DNA from: CAXBCP01 sp963974055
GTDB lineage: Bacteria; Pseudomonadota; Alphaproteobacteria; MPNO01; UBA830
DNA length: 10,984 nucleotides
Direction of reading: 5' to 3'
Assembly (NCBI GenBank): GCA_963974055.1
Contig: CAXBCP010000066.1
Coordinates: 1 to 10,984 of the forward strand
Positions within the stretch are counted from its first letter, which is position 1. Each line of letters opens with the position of its first letter. Shown in pieces: positions 5,420-9,920 of the stretch. Below the pieces are notes generated by a model. It ran no database searches and was not told the DNA's origin. It worked only from the letters and a program-made list of their open reading frames with translations. Position numbers and translations under genes: made by a program.

Positions 5420-6517
5420 ATGGCGAGCAAACCGAAAGTCAACATGTTCCAGCAAGTCATCCGTGCACTTTTCCGGATGGTTAAATTCCCCTTCCGGCCA
5501 TTTCTGGCGGTCGTCCATTGGTGCGCCGTTGACTATAAAAAGCTCACGCCGTCTGTGAAAAACGATACGTGGATCGTAGCAGCCGTGCTGATCGCCGCCG
5601 CCGCGGTCGGCGCGTTTTTTACTTTCGATGCATTCACCTACAGTTATTGGAAAGCTCGCGGTTCTGACAACGCCGCAGAGATCGTCCGAAACCTTGGGCT
5701 CCTGGCGGCTGCTATTGTCGGTCTGGTCTTTGCGATCTGGCGCACAATGATCGCGCAGAAGGGGTCGTATCTCACAGAGCAGGGCCAAATCACCGACCGC
5801 TACGCCACGGCTGTCAAATTGCTTGCCGCCGATACAGCGCAGACACGTATTGGCGCCATCTACGCGCTCAAACGGATCGCGCAGGATTCTCCGGAACGCG
5901 ATTTCCTGCCCGTCGTCGATTTGCTCAGCGAGTTTGTTCGCGATCCGCCCTACCGTAAAGAGCAGGCTTTGCGAGCGGCCAAGCGGGTAAGCGCTGATCG
6001 CGATCCCGAGACTGACGTGCCGCCACCGATAAAGTGTCCGGATATTAATGTGGCAATTATCGTGCTGAATGAGATCGTGGGTGGGGGCGGCGCAAGACTG
6101 GCAGAGGTAGGCCCCGCAAGCTTGTTGCGTGCGGTGGATCTCAATCGCGCCAGATTGAACGATCTGGCACTCATCTATGCTATGTTCGATAGCGCCCTTC
6201 TTGATAATGCGAACCTGTCCGGCGCGGACCTGTCCGACGCTCGCCTGCGTGGCGCCGTCCTGATCGGCACGGACCTGTCGGATGCGTACCTGGGCAACGC
6301 GAACCTGACGCGCGCGCACCTGAGCAACGTGAATCTGAGGCACGCGGACCTGAGCGACGCCGTCCTGAGCGACGCGGGCCTGACCGACGCGATTGATCTG
6401 ACCCAAGAGCAGATTGACTCCGCCAGACCCTGGCCCCCCCCGGCCTCTCTCCCCGACGGTATCGTCTGGCCGTTCGAGGACCGCGACGGCGAATGGGTGT
6501 ATAGAAAGAAAGAGTGA
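5420..6517 (+). CDS. Membrane-anchored pentapeptide-repeat protein
   Basis: This is a 365-residue protein read from the ATG at 5420 (a TTG at 5408 would add four residues; neither has a clear ribosome binding site). After a basic N-terminus come two hydrophobic segments, about residues 51-72 (WIVAAVLIAAAAVGAFFTF) and 91-107 (NLGLLAAAIVGLVFAIW). Residues 122-175 (QITDRYATAVKLL, RIGAIYALKRIAQDS, VVDLLSEFVRD) are a module commonly linked to pentapeptide-repeat proteins. Residues about 240-326 are the repeats themselves, A(D/N)LS(D/G/N)-type units, predicted to form a right-handed quadrilateral beta helix facing the cytoplasm. The repeats are also visible as a 15-base period in the DNA (about 6200-6390). 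The gene opposes its neighbours and is less GC-rich, so it is probably cargo, for example a lysogenic-conversion or defence gene; its function is unknown. Confidence 0.85.
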   Translation: MASKPKVNMFQQVIRALFRMVKFPFRPFLAVVHWCAVDYKKLTPSVKNDTWIVAAVLIAAAAVGAFFTFDAFTYSYWKARGSDNAAEIVRNLGLLAAAIVGLVFAIWRTMIAQKGSYLTEQGQITDRYATAVKLLAADTAQTRIGAIYALKRIAQDSPERDFLPVVDLLSEFVRDPPYRKEQALRAAKRVSADRDPETDVPPPIKCPDINVAIIVLNEIVGGGGARLAEVGPASLLRAVDLNRARLNDLALIYAMFDSALLDNANLSGADLSDARLRGAVLIGTDLSDAYLGNANLTRAHLSNVNLRHADLSDAVLSDAGLTDAIDLTQEQIDSARPWPPPASLPDGIVWPFEDRDGEWVYRKKE

Positions 6518-6531
6518 TGGCGGTTCGCGCA

Positions 6532-6771
6532 TCAACCTTTTCCCAGTTCAACGAGGGTTCTGGCTCTGATCCGTTCGCGGATTATGTCGGCAGCTTTCAG
6601 GCGTTGAGCCGCCATTTCCGGATCGCCGACCATCCAGCCGGGAACGTCCAGCATCTTGCCGTTCGTCGCATCCGGCGCGACGTAGTGAAGCCGGTAGGTG
6701 TCGGACAGATTGTCGCCCGGGCCGTGAATCAGGGTTGCTTCCCGCATTTCGGGTTCCGTCCAATCAGCCAT
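6532..6771 (-). CDS. Small conserved-looking phage protein (79 aa)
   Basis: This frame encodes 79 residues beginning MADWTEPEMREATLIHGPGD and ending in a helix, AAQRLKAADIIRERIRARTLVELGKG. Other features are YRLHYVAPD and the VPGWMVGDPEMA stretch. It starts at the ATG at 6771; the frame is also open one codon earlier at a TTG. The start overlaps the end of the previous gene by 8 bases, so the two are probably translationally coupled as the last genes of the leftward early operon. It ends 14 bases from the convergent pentapeptide-repeat gene. I do not recognise the family. Confidence 0.66.
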   Translation of the reverse strand: MADWTEPEMREATLIHGPGDNLSDTYRLHYVAPDATNGKMLDVPGWMVGDPEMAAQRLKAADIIRERIRARTLVELGKG

Positions 6772-7045
6772 CAAACGTGTTCTCCGTGGCGACCGTATCC
6801 CCGAGCGACGCCGCCGCCTTCCCCGACGGGCGCTTGAAAAGCCCGTGCGCGAAGGGGTCGGGGCGGAAGCGGTGTTCGTCGAGCCATCGGGCGATGGAAC
6901 ACAGCGTGCCGCGGGCGACCGGGCGGCCGGTGACGATGTCGTTCGCGCTGACCCAGCAGGCCGTCCCGCTGCGGCAGCCGTCCGCGCGGTAATCGTAATA
7001 GCCGAGGCGGACGAGGGCCGGCGGCGACGTGTCGGCGGCGATCAT
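6764..7045 (-). CDS. Phage hypothetical protein (93 aa)
   Basis: The chosen start is the ATG at 7045, whose first bases overlap the TGA of the preceding gene in an ATGA arrangement, typical of coupled phage genes. The 93-residue product begins MIAADTSPPALVRLGYYDYRADG and contains CRSGTACWVSANDIVTGRPV and ARWLDEHRFRPDPFAHGLF. It has several aromatic and Cys residues but no clear motif. The reading frame is open much further upstream, but that extension is strongly Arg/Pro-rich and lies over the preceding gene, so it is not coding. The family is unknown. Confidence 0.66.
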   Translation of the reverse strand: MIAADTSPPALVRLGYYDYRADGCRSGTACWVSANDIVTGRPVARGTLCSIARWLDEHRFRPDPFAHGLFKRPSGKAAASLGDTVATENTFDG

Positions 7046-7518
7046 GCCGTCACCGTTTTTTCGTCTTCGCGAACGGCGTTCGCGTGTTGTGCGGGGATTG
7101 TGCCGGGGGTGGGGTCGGGGCTGTGGGCGGGCGCGGCAAAGGGACGGGTGAGACGGCTGGCGAGAATATCGCGGCGGTTTTCGGCCTTGCGGATTTGCAG
7201 CCGGCCGCCGAAGCGTTTTTCGGTGTTGCCGGCGCGTTCCTCGCGGTCGGCGGCGCGGGCGGCGGCGTCGGCGGCGACGATCGCGGCCATGCATTCGGCG
7301 GCGGTCTCGACCAGCAGGGCGCGGTAGCGGCCGGCATCGGCGTTGCGCCCGGCCGCCTGGATCTCGCCGGCGAAGCTGGCCAGGGTCGCGGCGACCCGGT
7401 CCGGGTTGCGGGTGGCGTCGATCTCCGGCGTCATGCCCTGGCGTTCGCGGGCGGTGATGGCGTTTTCCAGATCCAGCCAGGCGCGGCCGCGGATTTCGGT
7501 ATCGGGGTCGAGGGTCAT
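7042..7518 (-). CDS. Helical phage early protein (158 aa)
   Basis: This is the first gene of the leftward early operon, about 190 bases downstream of the leftward promoter. It is mostly helical and Ala-rich: residues about 15-105 contain long amphipathic stretches (VAATLASFAGEIQAAG, AAECMAAIVAADAAARAADREER) consistent with a coiled coil. The tail (about 125-158) is Pro/Ala-rich and flexible. I chose the ATG at 7518 because GGAG lies 8 bases before it; a GTG at 7527 would add three residues but would place that GGAG over the start itself. The stop overlaps the next start by four bases. Near its 3' end the gene contains the second copy of the 15-bp near-palindrome. I do not recognise the family; its position is where lambda-like phages keep recombination or antitermination genes, but nothing shows either role. 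Confidence 0.7.
   Translation of the reverse strand: MTLDPDTEIRGRAWLDLENAITARERQGMTPEIDATRNPDRVAATLASFAGEIQAAGRNADAGRYRALLVETAAECMAAIVAADAAARAADREERAGNTEKRFGGRLQIRKAENRRDILASRLTRPFAAPAHSPDPTPGTIPAQHANAVREDEKTVTA
7069..7083. repeat. 15-bp near-palindrome, copy 2
   Basis: GCGAACGGCGTTCGC is identical to 3915-3929. The arms extend by one pair on each side to CGCGAAC/GTTCGCG (7068-7084). It lies inside the 3' part of the 158-aa gene, where it encodes Ala-Asn-Ala-Val-Arg. Confidence 0.6.
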
Positions 7519-7573
7519 GTCGTTCACTCCGAAGAAATAGCGGAAGATCGGATTCGGACCGTCGAGACCGGGT

Positions 7574-7630
7574 GCCGGGGCAGCCGCCTGAGGCGTCCGC
7601 TATCCTCCTTCCTGGAAGTGCTGCCCCGGC
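7574..7630 (-). ncRNA. Structured leader RNA with a possible three-way junction
   Basis: GCCGGGGCAG (7574-7583) and CTGCCCCGGC (7621-7630) are perfect 10-bp complements. Between them are two more small hairpins: CGCC/GGCG (7585-7588 with 7592-7595) and CTTC/GAAG (7608-7611 with 7615-7618), each with a 3-base loop. The whole folds as a stem with two branches. It lies in the untranslated leader between the leftward promoter and the 158-aa gene. No U tract follows on either strand, so a simple terminator is unlikely. It could be an antitermination or processing element, a small RNA or a protein-binding site. Confidence 0.45.
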
Positions 7631-7700
7631 ATTTCGGTGGGGGTGTCGACAGCCGCCGTTCAGCCGATCGGGTTGGAGATCGGGAACGACGGTCGGAGAC

Positions 7701-7726
7701 TAGAATGAGGAATAATCCTCAGTCAA
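7701..7726 (-). promoter_or_regulatory. Leftward early promoter with repressor operator OL
   Basis: On the minus strand, TTGACT (7721-7726) is a -35 box (5 of 6), and the imperfect palindrome TGAGGAATAATCCTCA (7706-7721 on the plus strand) fills the spacer. A poor -10 candidate, TAGTCT (3 of 6), falls 17-18 bases downstream of the -35. The operator has arms TGAGGA and TCCTCA with a 4-base centre, as at the two other sites by the repressor gene. A repressor bound here would block RNA polymerase directly. Confidence 0.65.
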
Positions 7727-7748
7727 TAAAAAAATGAAGTTATATCCT

Positions 7749-7769
7749 AAATGCCCGGGGTCGGCATTT
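7749..7769 (-). terminator. Stem-loop downstream of the repressor gene
   Basis: AAATGCC (7749-7755) pairs with GGCATTT (7763-7769) around a 7-base loop. It lies about 105 bases after the repressor stop and, read leftward, is followed by AGGATATAAC and then a longer T run (7727-7733). It may end the repressor transcript before the leftward promoter. The U tract is not directly adjacent, so this is tentative. Confidence 0.33.
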
Positions 7770-7874
7770 CGCCGCAAAGGATAAAGCGGGAACATTGCGC
7801 GGTAGTTGAAGTTCGTTCCTCAGCGGAACAAGAATCAGATTAAAGAATCGCAACGGCGGGGAATTGCCTAAGTA

Positions 7875-8315
7875 CTAGGCAGCCTCACTCGCGGTTTTGG
7901 GGAGCCGTTGACGGATTAGATCGGCCGAACGTTCCAAGTCTTCAAGTCGTTCGCGCGCGCCGGGCATGTCGAGTATCACTTCCCGCAGGGCGCGAATGGA
8001 CATTCGATCAATATCATTAAGGTCCTGGAGTGCTGTGGCGACCTCCGCATATACGGGCCGTCGGGCCGTCTCTGCTAGGTGATTCGGGTCCGGTGTGTCG
8101 ATCTCGCCAATCAGATAGGCAACCGGAACGTCCAGATACCTCGCGATCCGCGCGAGGTTTACGACGTTGGGCGTTGTGCCCTCCATGATAGATTTGACGA
8201 AAGTGTGGTTAAAACCCGATTCGGTCGAAACCCGCGAGGCCGCGACGTTCAGGTGCTTCATCCGTAATCTCAGCCGTTGTTGGATGACGGCAAGTATCTG
8301 ATTTTCAATCTCCAT
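7875..8315 (-). CDS. XRE-family (CI-like) phage repressor
   Basis: This 146-residue protein would maintain lysogeny by binding the TGAGGA-N4-TCCTCA operators on both sides of its gene. Residues about 22-68 are a helix-turn-helix of the Cro/CI type: LNVAASRVSTESGFNHTFVKSIMEG, then NVVNLARIARYLDVPVAYLIG, the usual ending of this family. The C-terminal half is helical (ATALQDLNDIDRMSIRALREVIL, RERLEDLERSADLIRQRL), probably for oligomerisation. There is no LexA/CI-type peptidase domain, so RecA-stimulated self-cleavage is not expected. I chose the ATG at 8315 because an operator (8319-8334) then lies just upstream; an ATG at 8345 in the same frame would add ten residues and put that operator inside the gene. 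Neither start has a good ribosome binding site. Confidence 0.85.
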   Translation of the reverse strand: MEIENQILAVIQQRLRLRMKHLNVAASRVSTESGFNHTFVKSIMEGTTPNVVNLARIARYLDVPVAYLIGEIDTPDPNHLAETARRPVYAEVATALQDLNDIDRMSIRALREVILDMPGARERLEDLERSADLIRQRLPKTASEAA

Positions 8316-8318
8316 TTG

Positions 8319-8334
8319 TGAGGAAGTATCCTCG
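8319..8334. promoter_or_regulatory. Repressor operator at the repressor's own start
   Basis: TGAGGAAGTATCCTCG on the plus strand has the same arms and 4-base spacing as the other two sites, with one mismatch at the outer base. It lies 4 bases before the ATG at 8315, where bound repressor could shut off its own synthesis. Confidence 0.6.
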
Positions 8335-8368
8335 AAACGGCGCATAAAATCATCTATGAAATTTCCTA

Positions 8369-8397
8369 TTGACGACGAGGATTAATCCTCAATATGG
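8369..8397 (+). promoter_or_regulatory. Rightward early promoter with repressor operator OR
   Basis: TTGACG (8369-8374, 5 of 6) is followed by the perfect 14-base palindrome GAGGATTAATCCTC (8377-8390) in the spacer and a weak -10 candidate around 8391-8396 (AATATG). The layout mirrors the leftward promoter at 7701-7726. It would drive the Cro-like gene at 8425 and the genes after it. The repressor promoter on the other strand must lie nearby; I could not assign its boxes with confidence. Confidence 0.68.
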
Positions 8398-8424
8398 TGT
8401 GGTCTGGCGAGGGAGGCACAACAT

Positions 8425-8655
8425 ATGCCGATGAAACACGACCTGCTAAAGCTGGCAAAAGAGGTCTCGGAACTGAAGAAAATTCCGATGTCCCGCCTCG
8501 CGCGTAAGGTCGTTTTCGACAACAAGTTTTTTGATCGGCTTGAGGCGGGAGGGGACTGTACGACGCAGACCTACGAGCGTGTTACGGAGGAACTTCGGCA
8601 ACTAAAGGCGGGGGCCGTCGATGCCGAGCATCCGGCCTCAGACAGGAACGCCTGA
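8425..8655 (+). CDS. Cro-like small helix-turn-helix protein
   Basis: This is the first gene of the rightward early operon, divergent from the repressor, encoding 76 residues. Residues about 22-60 (MSRLARKVVFDNKFFDRLEAGGDCTTQTYERVTEELRQL) look like a shortened XRE-type helix-turn-helix, with SRLARKVVFDNKFF as the likely turn region. GGGAGG lies 8 bases before the ATG at 8425, so the start is well supported. Position, size and orientation are those of a Cro protein, which would compete with the repressor for the TGAGGA operators. It could also be an unrelated early regulator. The stop overlaps an ATG (TGATG) of a questionable frame that follows. Confidence 0.78.
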   Translation: MPMKHDLLKLAKEVSELKKIPMSRLARKVVFDNKFFDRLEAGGDCTTQTYERVTEELRQLKAGAVDAEHPASDRNA

Positions 8656-8693
8656 TGGCCCGCCCGGTTCGTGCATCCCATGAACCGGCGGCG

Positions 8694-8945
8694 TCAGCGC
8701 GCCGCCAGGTGCTCGAAAAGCGCCAGGATAGCATCCTGAACATAGACGGCATCGGGTGGTGCAGACTGCAGATCGACCGCCGCGATGGCCGCCGCGCGGC
8801 GATAGACGTCGCGCCGGAAGGTCTCGTCGACGACCCCGCGCTCGATAAGCATATCGACGATTGCGGTGCAGAACGTCTGGTTAAACCGGCCGGCGAACAG
8901 GGGGTCGGCGTGCGGGGTATAGGGTGGTTCCGGCTGTCCGGTCAT
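8694..8945 (-). CDS. Small helical protein on the opposite strand (83 aa)
   Basis: This frame encodes 83 residues, MTGQPEPPYTPHADPLFAG... through FCTAIVDMLIERGVVDETFRRDVYRRAAAIAAVDL to AILALFEHLAAR. It has natural-looking amphipathic helices. AGAAGGA lies six bases before the ATG at 8945, a good ribosome binding site. The codons are clean: no ATA, AGA, CTA or TTA. The plus-strand frame covering the same bases (8655-9080) has three ATA and one AGA within this stretch and an Arg/Gly-heavy composition typical of an antisense reading. I therefore favour the minus strand, although this makes it a lone leftward gene convergent with the Cro-like gene. No promoter is clear. Function and family are unknown. 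Confidence 0.55.
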   Translation of the reverse strand: MTGQPEPPYTPHADPLFAGRFNQTFCTAIVDMLIERGVVDETFRRDVYRRAAAIAAVDLQSAPPDAVYVQDAILALFEHLAAR

Positions 8946-8966
8946 CGTCGTAAATCCTTCTGGTCG

Positions 8967-9080
8967 GTGTGCCGCGGCATCCTTCGGGCGGATTGCCGGA
9001 CGGTTATCCTGATCGGGCGGCTGCGAATCGTCATCGCGCCGCTGCCTGCGGCCAAATCCAAAAAACGAGAGGCCGCCTGA
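8967..9080 (+). CDS. Possible very small protein (37 aa) before the RMF-like gene
   Basis: A GTG at 8967 opens 37 codons ending in a TGA that overlaps the next ATG (TGATG at 9078-9082). The sequence ILRADCRTVILIGRLRIVIAPLPAAKSKKREAA has a plausible beta-hairpin core and a basic tail. Codon use improves compared with the part of the same frame to the left, where the opposite strand seems to be coding. No strong ribosome binding site precedes the GTG. The alternative is that it is the C-terminus of one 141-residue protein starting at the ATG at 8655, which has AGGAA upstream and TGATG coupling to the Cro-like gene. Confidence 0.33.
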   Translation: MCRGILRADCRTVILIGRLRIVIAPLPAAKSKKREAA

Positions 9081-9448
9081 TGGATGCCGGCCGCCGCGCC
9101 TATTGGGAAGAGGTCGAGGCCGAAAACCTGGCGGCGGCGGGGAATGCCGGCCTGGCGGATGCGCGGCGGCGGGGCTCGGCGCTGTTCGCCGGGCAGGCGG
9201 CGTTCCTGATCGGGCGGCCGCCGGGCGACAACCCGTTTCCCGCCGGCACGATGCTGCACCGGCGCTGGGCCGAAGGCTGGGACGTCGGCAACCGCCGCGG
9301 CGATCCGCACGATGGCCCGCACGATACGCCGGATACCCGGCCCGCCGCGGCGGCGCCCCCGCCCGGGGAGCGCCGCCGGGAGACCGCGGCCCGTACCCTG
9401 CAACCCGCCGGCCGCACGCATGCGGACTGGACCCACCCGGAGGACTGA
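9080..9448 (+). CDS. RMF-like (ribosome modulation factor family) protein
   Basis: This 122-residue protein is preceded by GAGAGG seven bases before the ATG at 9080. Residues about 25-72 (RRRGSALFAGQAAFLIGRPPGDNPFPAGTM, then HRRWAEGWDVG) follow the pattern of E. coli RMF: a G-x3-G-type helix, GR, an NP(F/Y) turn, then W-x2-GW. In the known family this small fold binds the 30S/50S interface or the 16S 3' end region and makes ribosomes dormant; related short proteins are common in phages and mobile elements. Here it is extended by an acidic N-terminal helix (AYWEEVEAENLAAA) and a disordered Pro/Arg/His-rich tail, so the role may differ. It lies in the rightward early operon, with 2 bases to the next gene. 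The family call is by pattern only. Confidence 0.6.
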   Translation: MDAGRRAYWEEVEAENLAAAGNAGLADARRRGSALFAGQAAFLIGRPPGDNPFPAGTMLHRRWAEGWDVGNRRGDPHDGPHDTPDTRPAAAAPPPGERRRETAARTLQPAGRTHADWTHPED

Positions 9449-9450
9449 CC

Positions 9451-9654
9451 ATGTATCAATTCGCCCGTCTTTTCGCGTTGTCGCCTGCCCGCCGGCGGCG
9501 GCGGGTGCGCCCGGCGCTGACGTTTTCCGACCGGGTGCTCGACCAGCAGGGGCGCCGGTACCGTGCGGCGCAGCTGCGCTATTTCCTGCTGCTGTGGGCG
9601 GCGGTGATTGCGATCGCGCTCGGCGTCGTGCTGTTCGAGGGGCCGAAACTGTGA
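9451..9654 (+). CDS. Small membrane protein with basic head (67 aa)
   Basis: GGAGG lies seven bases before the ATG at 9451, a strong start. Residues 1-43 are very basic (SPARRRRRVRPAL, QQGRRYRAAQLR) and residues 44-62 (YFLLLWAAVIAIALGVVLF) form one membrane segment, ending EGPKL. By the positive-inside rule the basic head is cytoplasmic. The stop overlaps the next start as GTGA. The family is unknown; a role at the membrane during phage development is only inferred. Confidence 0.72.
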   Translation: MYQFARLFALSPARRRRRVRPALTFSDRVLDQQGRRYRAAQLRYFLLLWAAVIAIALGVVLFEGPKL

Positions 9655-9920
9655 GCGGGCCGGGCGGGGATAAGGGGCAGGGCAGGCTGCCGGCGGCGCT
9701 GGTCGCCGGGCCGGCCAAGGATGCGCTGATCTCGGCGCGCAACCGGCTGACCTCGGCGCTGAAGGAAGTGCAGCCGGTGGGCGACGACATGGAACCGTCC
9801 GACGCGATGATCCGCGCGATTGGCGACGACATCGTCGCGGCCTATGCCGCGCTGCTGCCGCTGACGTCCGCCTACCTGACCTGGCTGGGCAAGCCGGAAG
9901 GCGAAACCGACAATGGCTGA
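9651..9920 (+). CDS. Small helical phage protein (89 aa), GTG start
   Basis: The start is a GTG at 9651 that overlaps the TGA of the previous gene, with GAGGGG eight bases upstream; the frame before it is a shadow of other genes. The product has a Gly-rich opening (SGPGGDKGQG), then helices (LVAGPAKDALISARNRLTSALKEVQPVG and SDAMIRAIGDDIVAAYAALLPLTSAYLTWLG) and a charged tail. It may be a small soluble helical bundle. Its end overlaps the next gene by 8 bases, so the cluster is tightly coupled. I do not recognise the family. Confidence 0.7.
   Translation: MSGPGGDKGQGRLPAALVAGPAKDALISARNRLTSALKEVQPVGDDMEPSDAMIRAIGDDIVAAYAALLPLTSAYLTWLGKPEGETDNG

Larger units (their letters stand above)
7528..7874. 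other. Left half of the immunity region (non-coding)
   Basis: No gene is supported in these 347 bases. From left to right they hold the leader of the leftward operon with the three-way-junction structure, the leftward promoter and operator (7701-7726), and an AT-richer stretch downstream of the repressor gene with several small stem-loops. One of these is TGCCTA/TAGGCA at 7865-7881, which spans the repressor stop codon. A short 31-codon leftward frame starting near 7794 is too short and crosses the promoter. Confidence 0.55.

Noticed and set aside
4532..6535. Leftward open frame of 667 codons covering the cargo region
   Set aside because: It is the antisense of the pentapeptide-repeat gene and its flanks. 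Its repetitive QVR/AQV stretch is just the mirror of the repeats, and it runs across the 56-aa and zinc-ribbon genes.
7875..8345. Longer repressor start at 8345
   Set aside because: The ten extra residues (MRRFEDTSSQ) lack a ribosome binding site and would place an operator inside the coding region. It is not excluded, only less likely.
8655..9080. A single 141-codon rightward gene
   Set aside because: Rare codons and unnatural composition in its first two thirds coincide exactly with the opposite-strand gene. Kept as an alternative in the findings, with only its last 37 codons listed.
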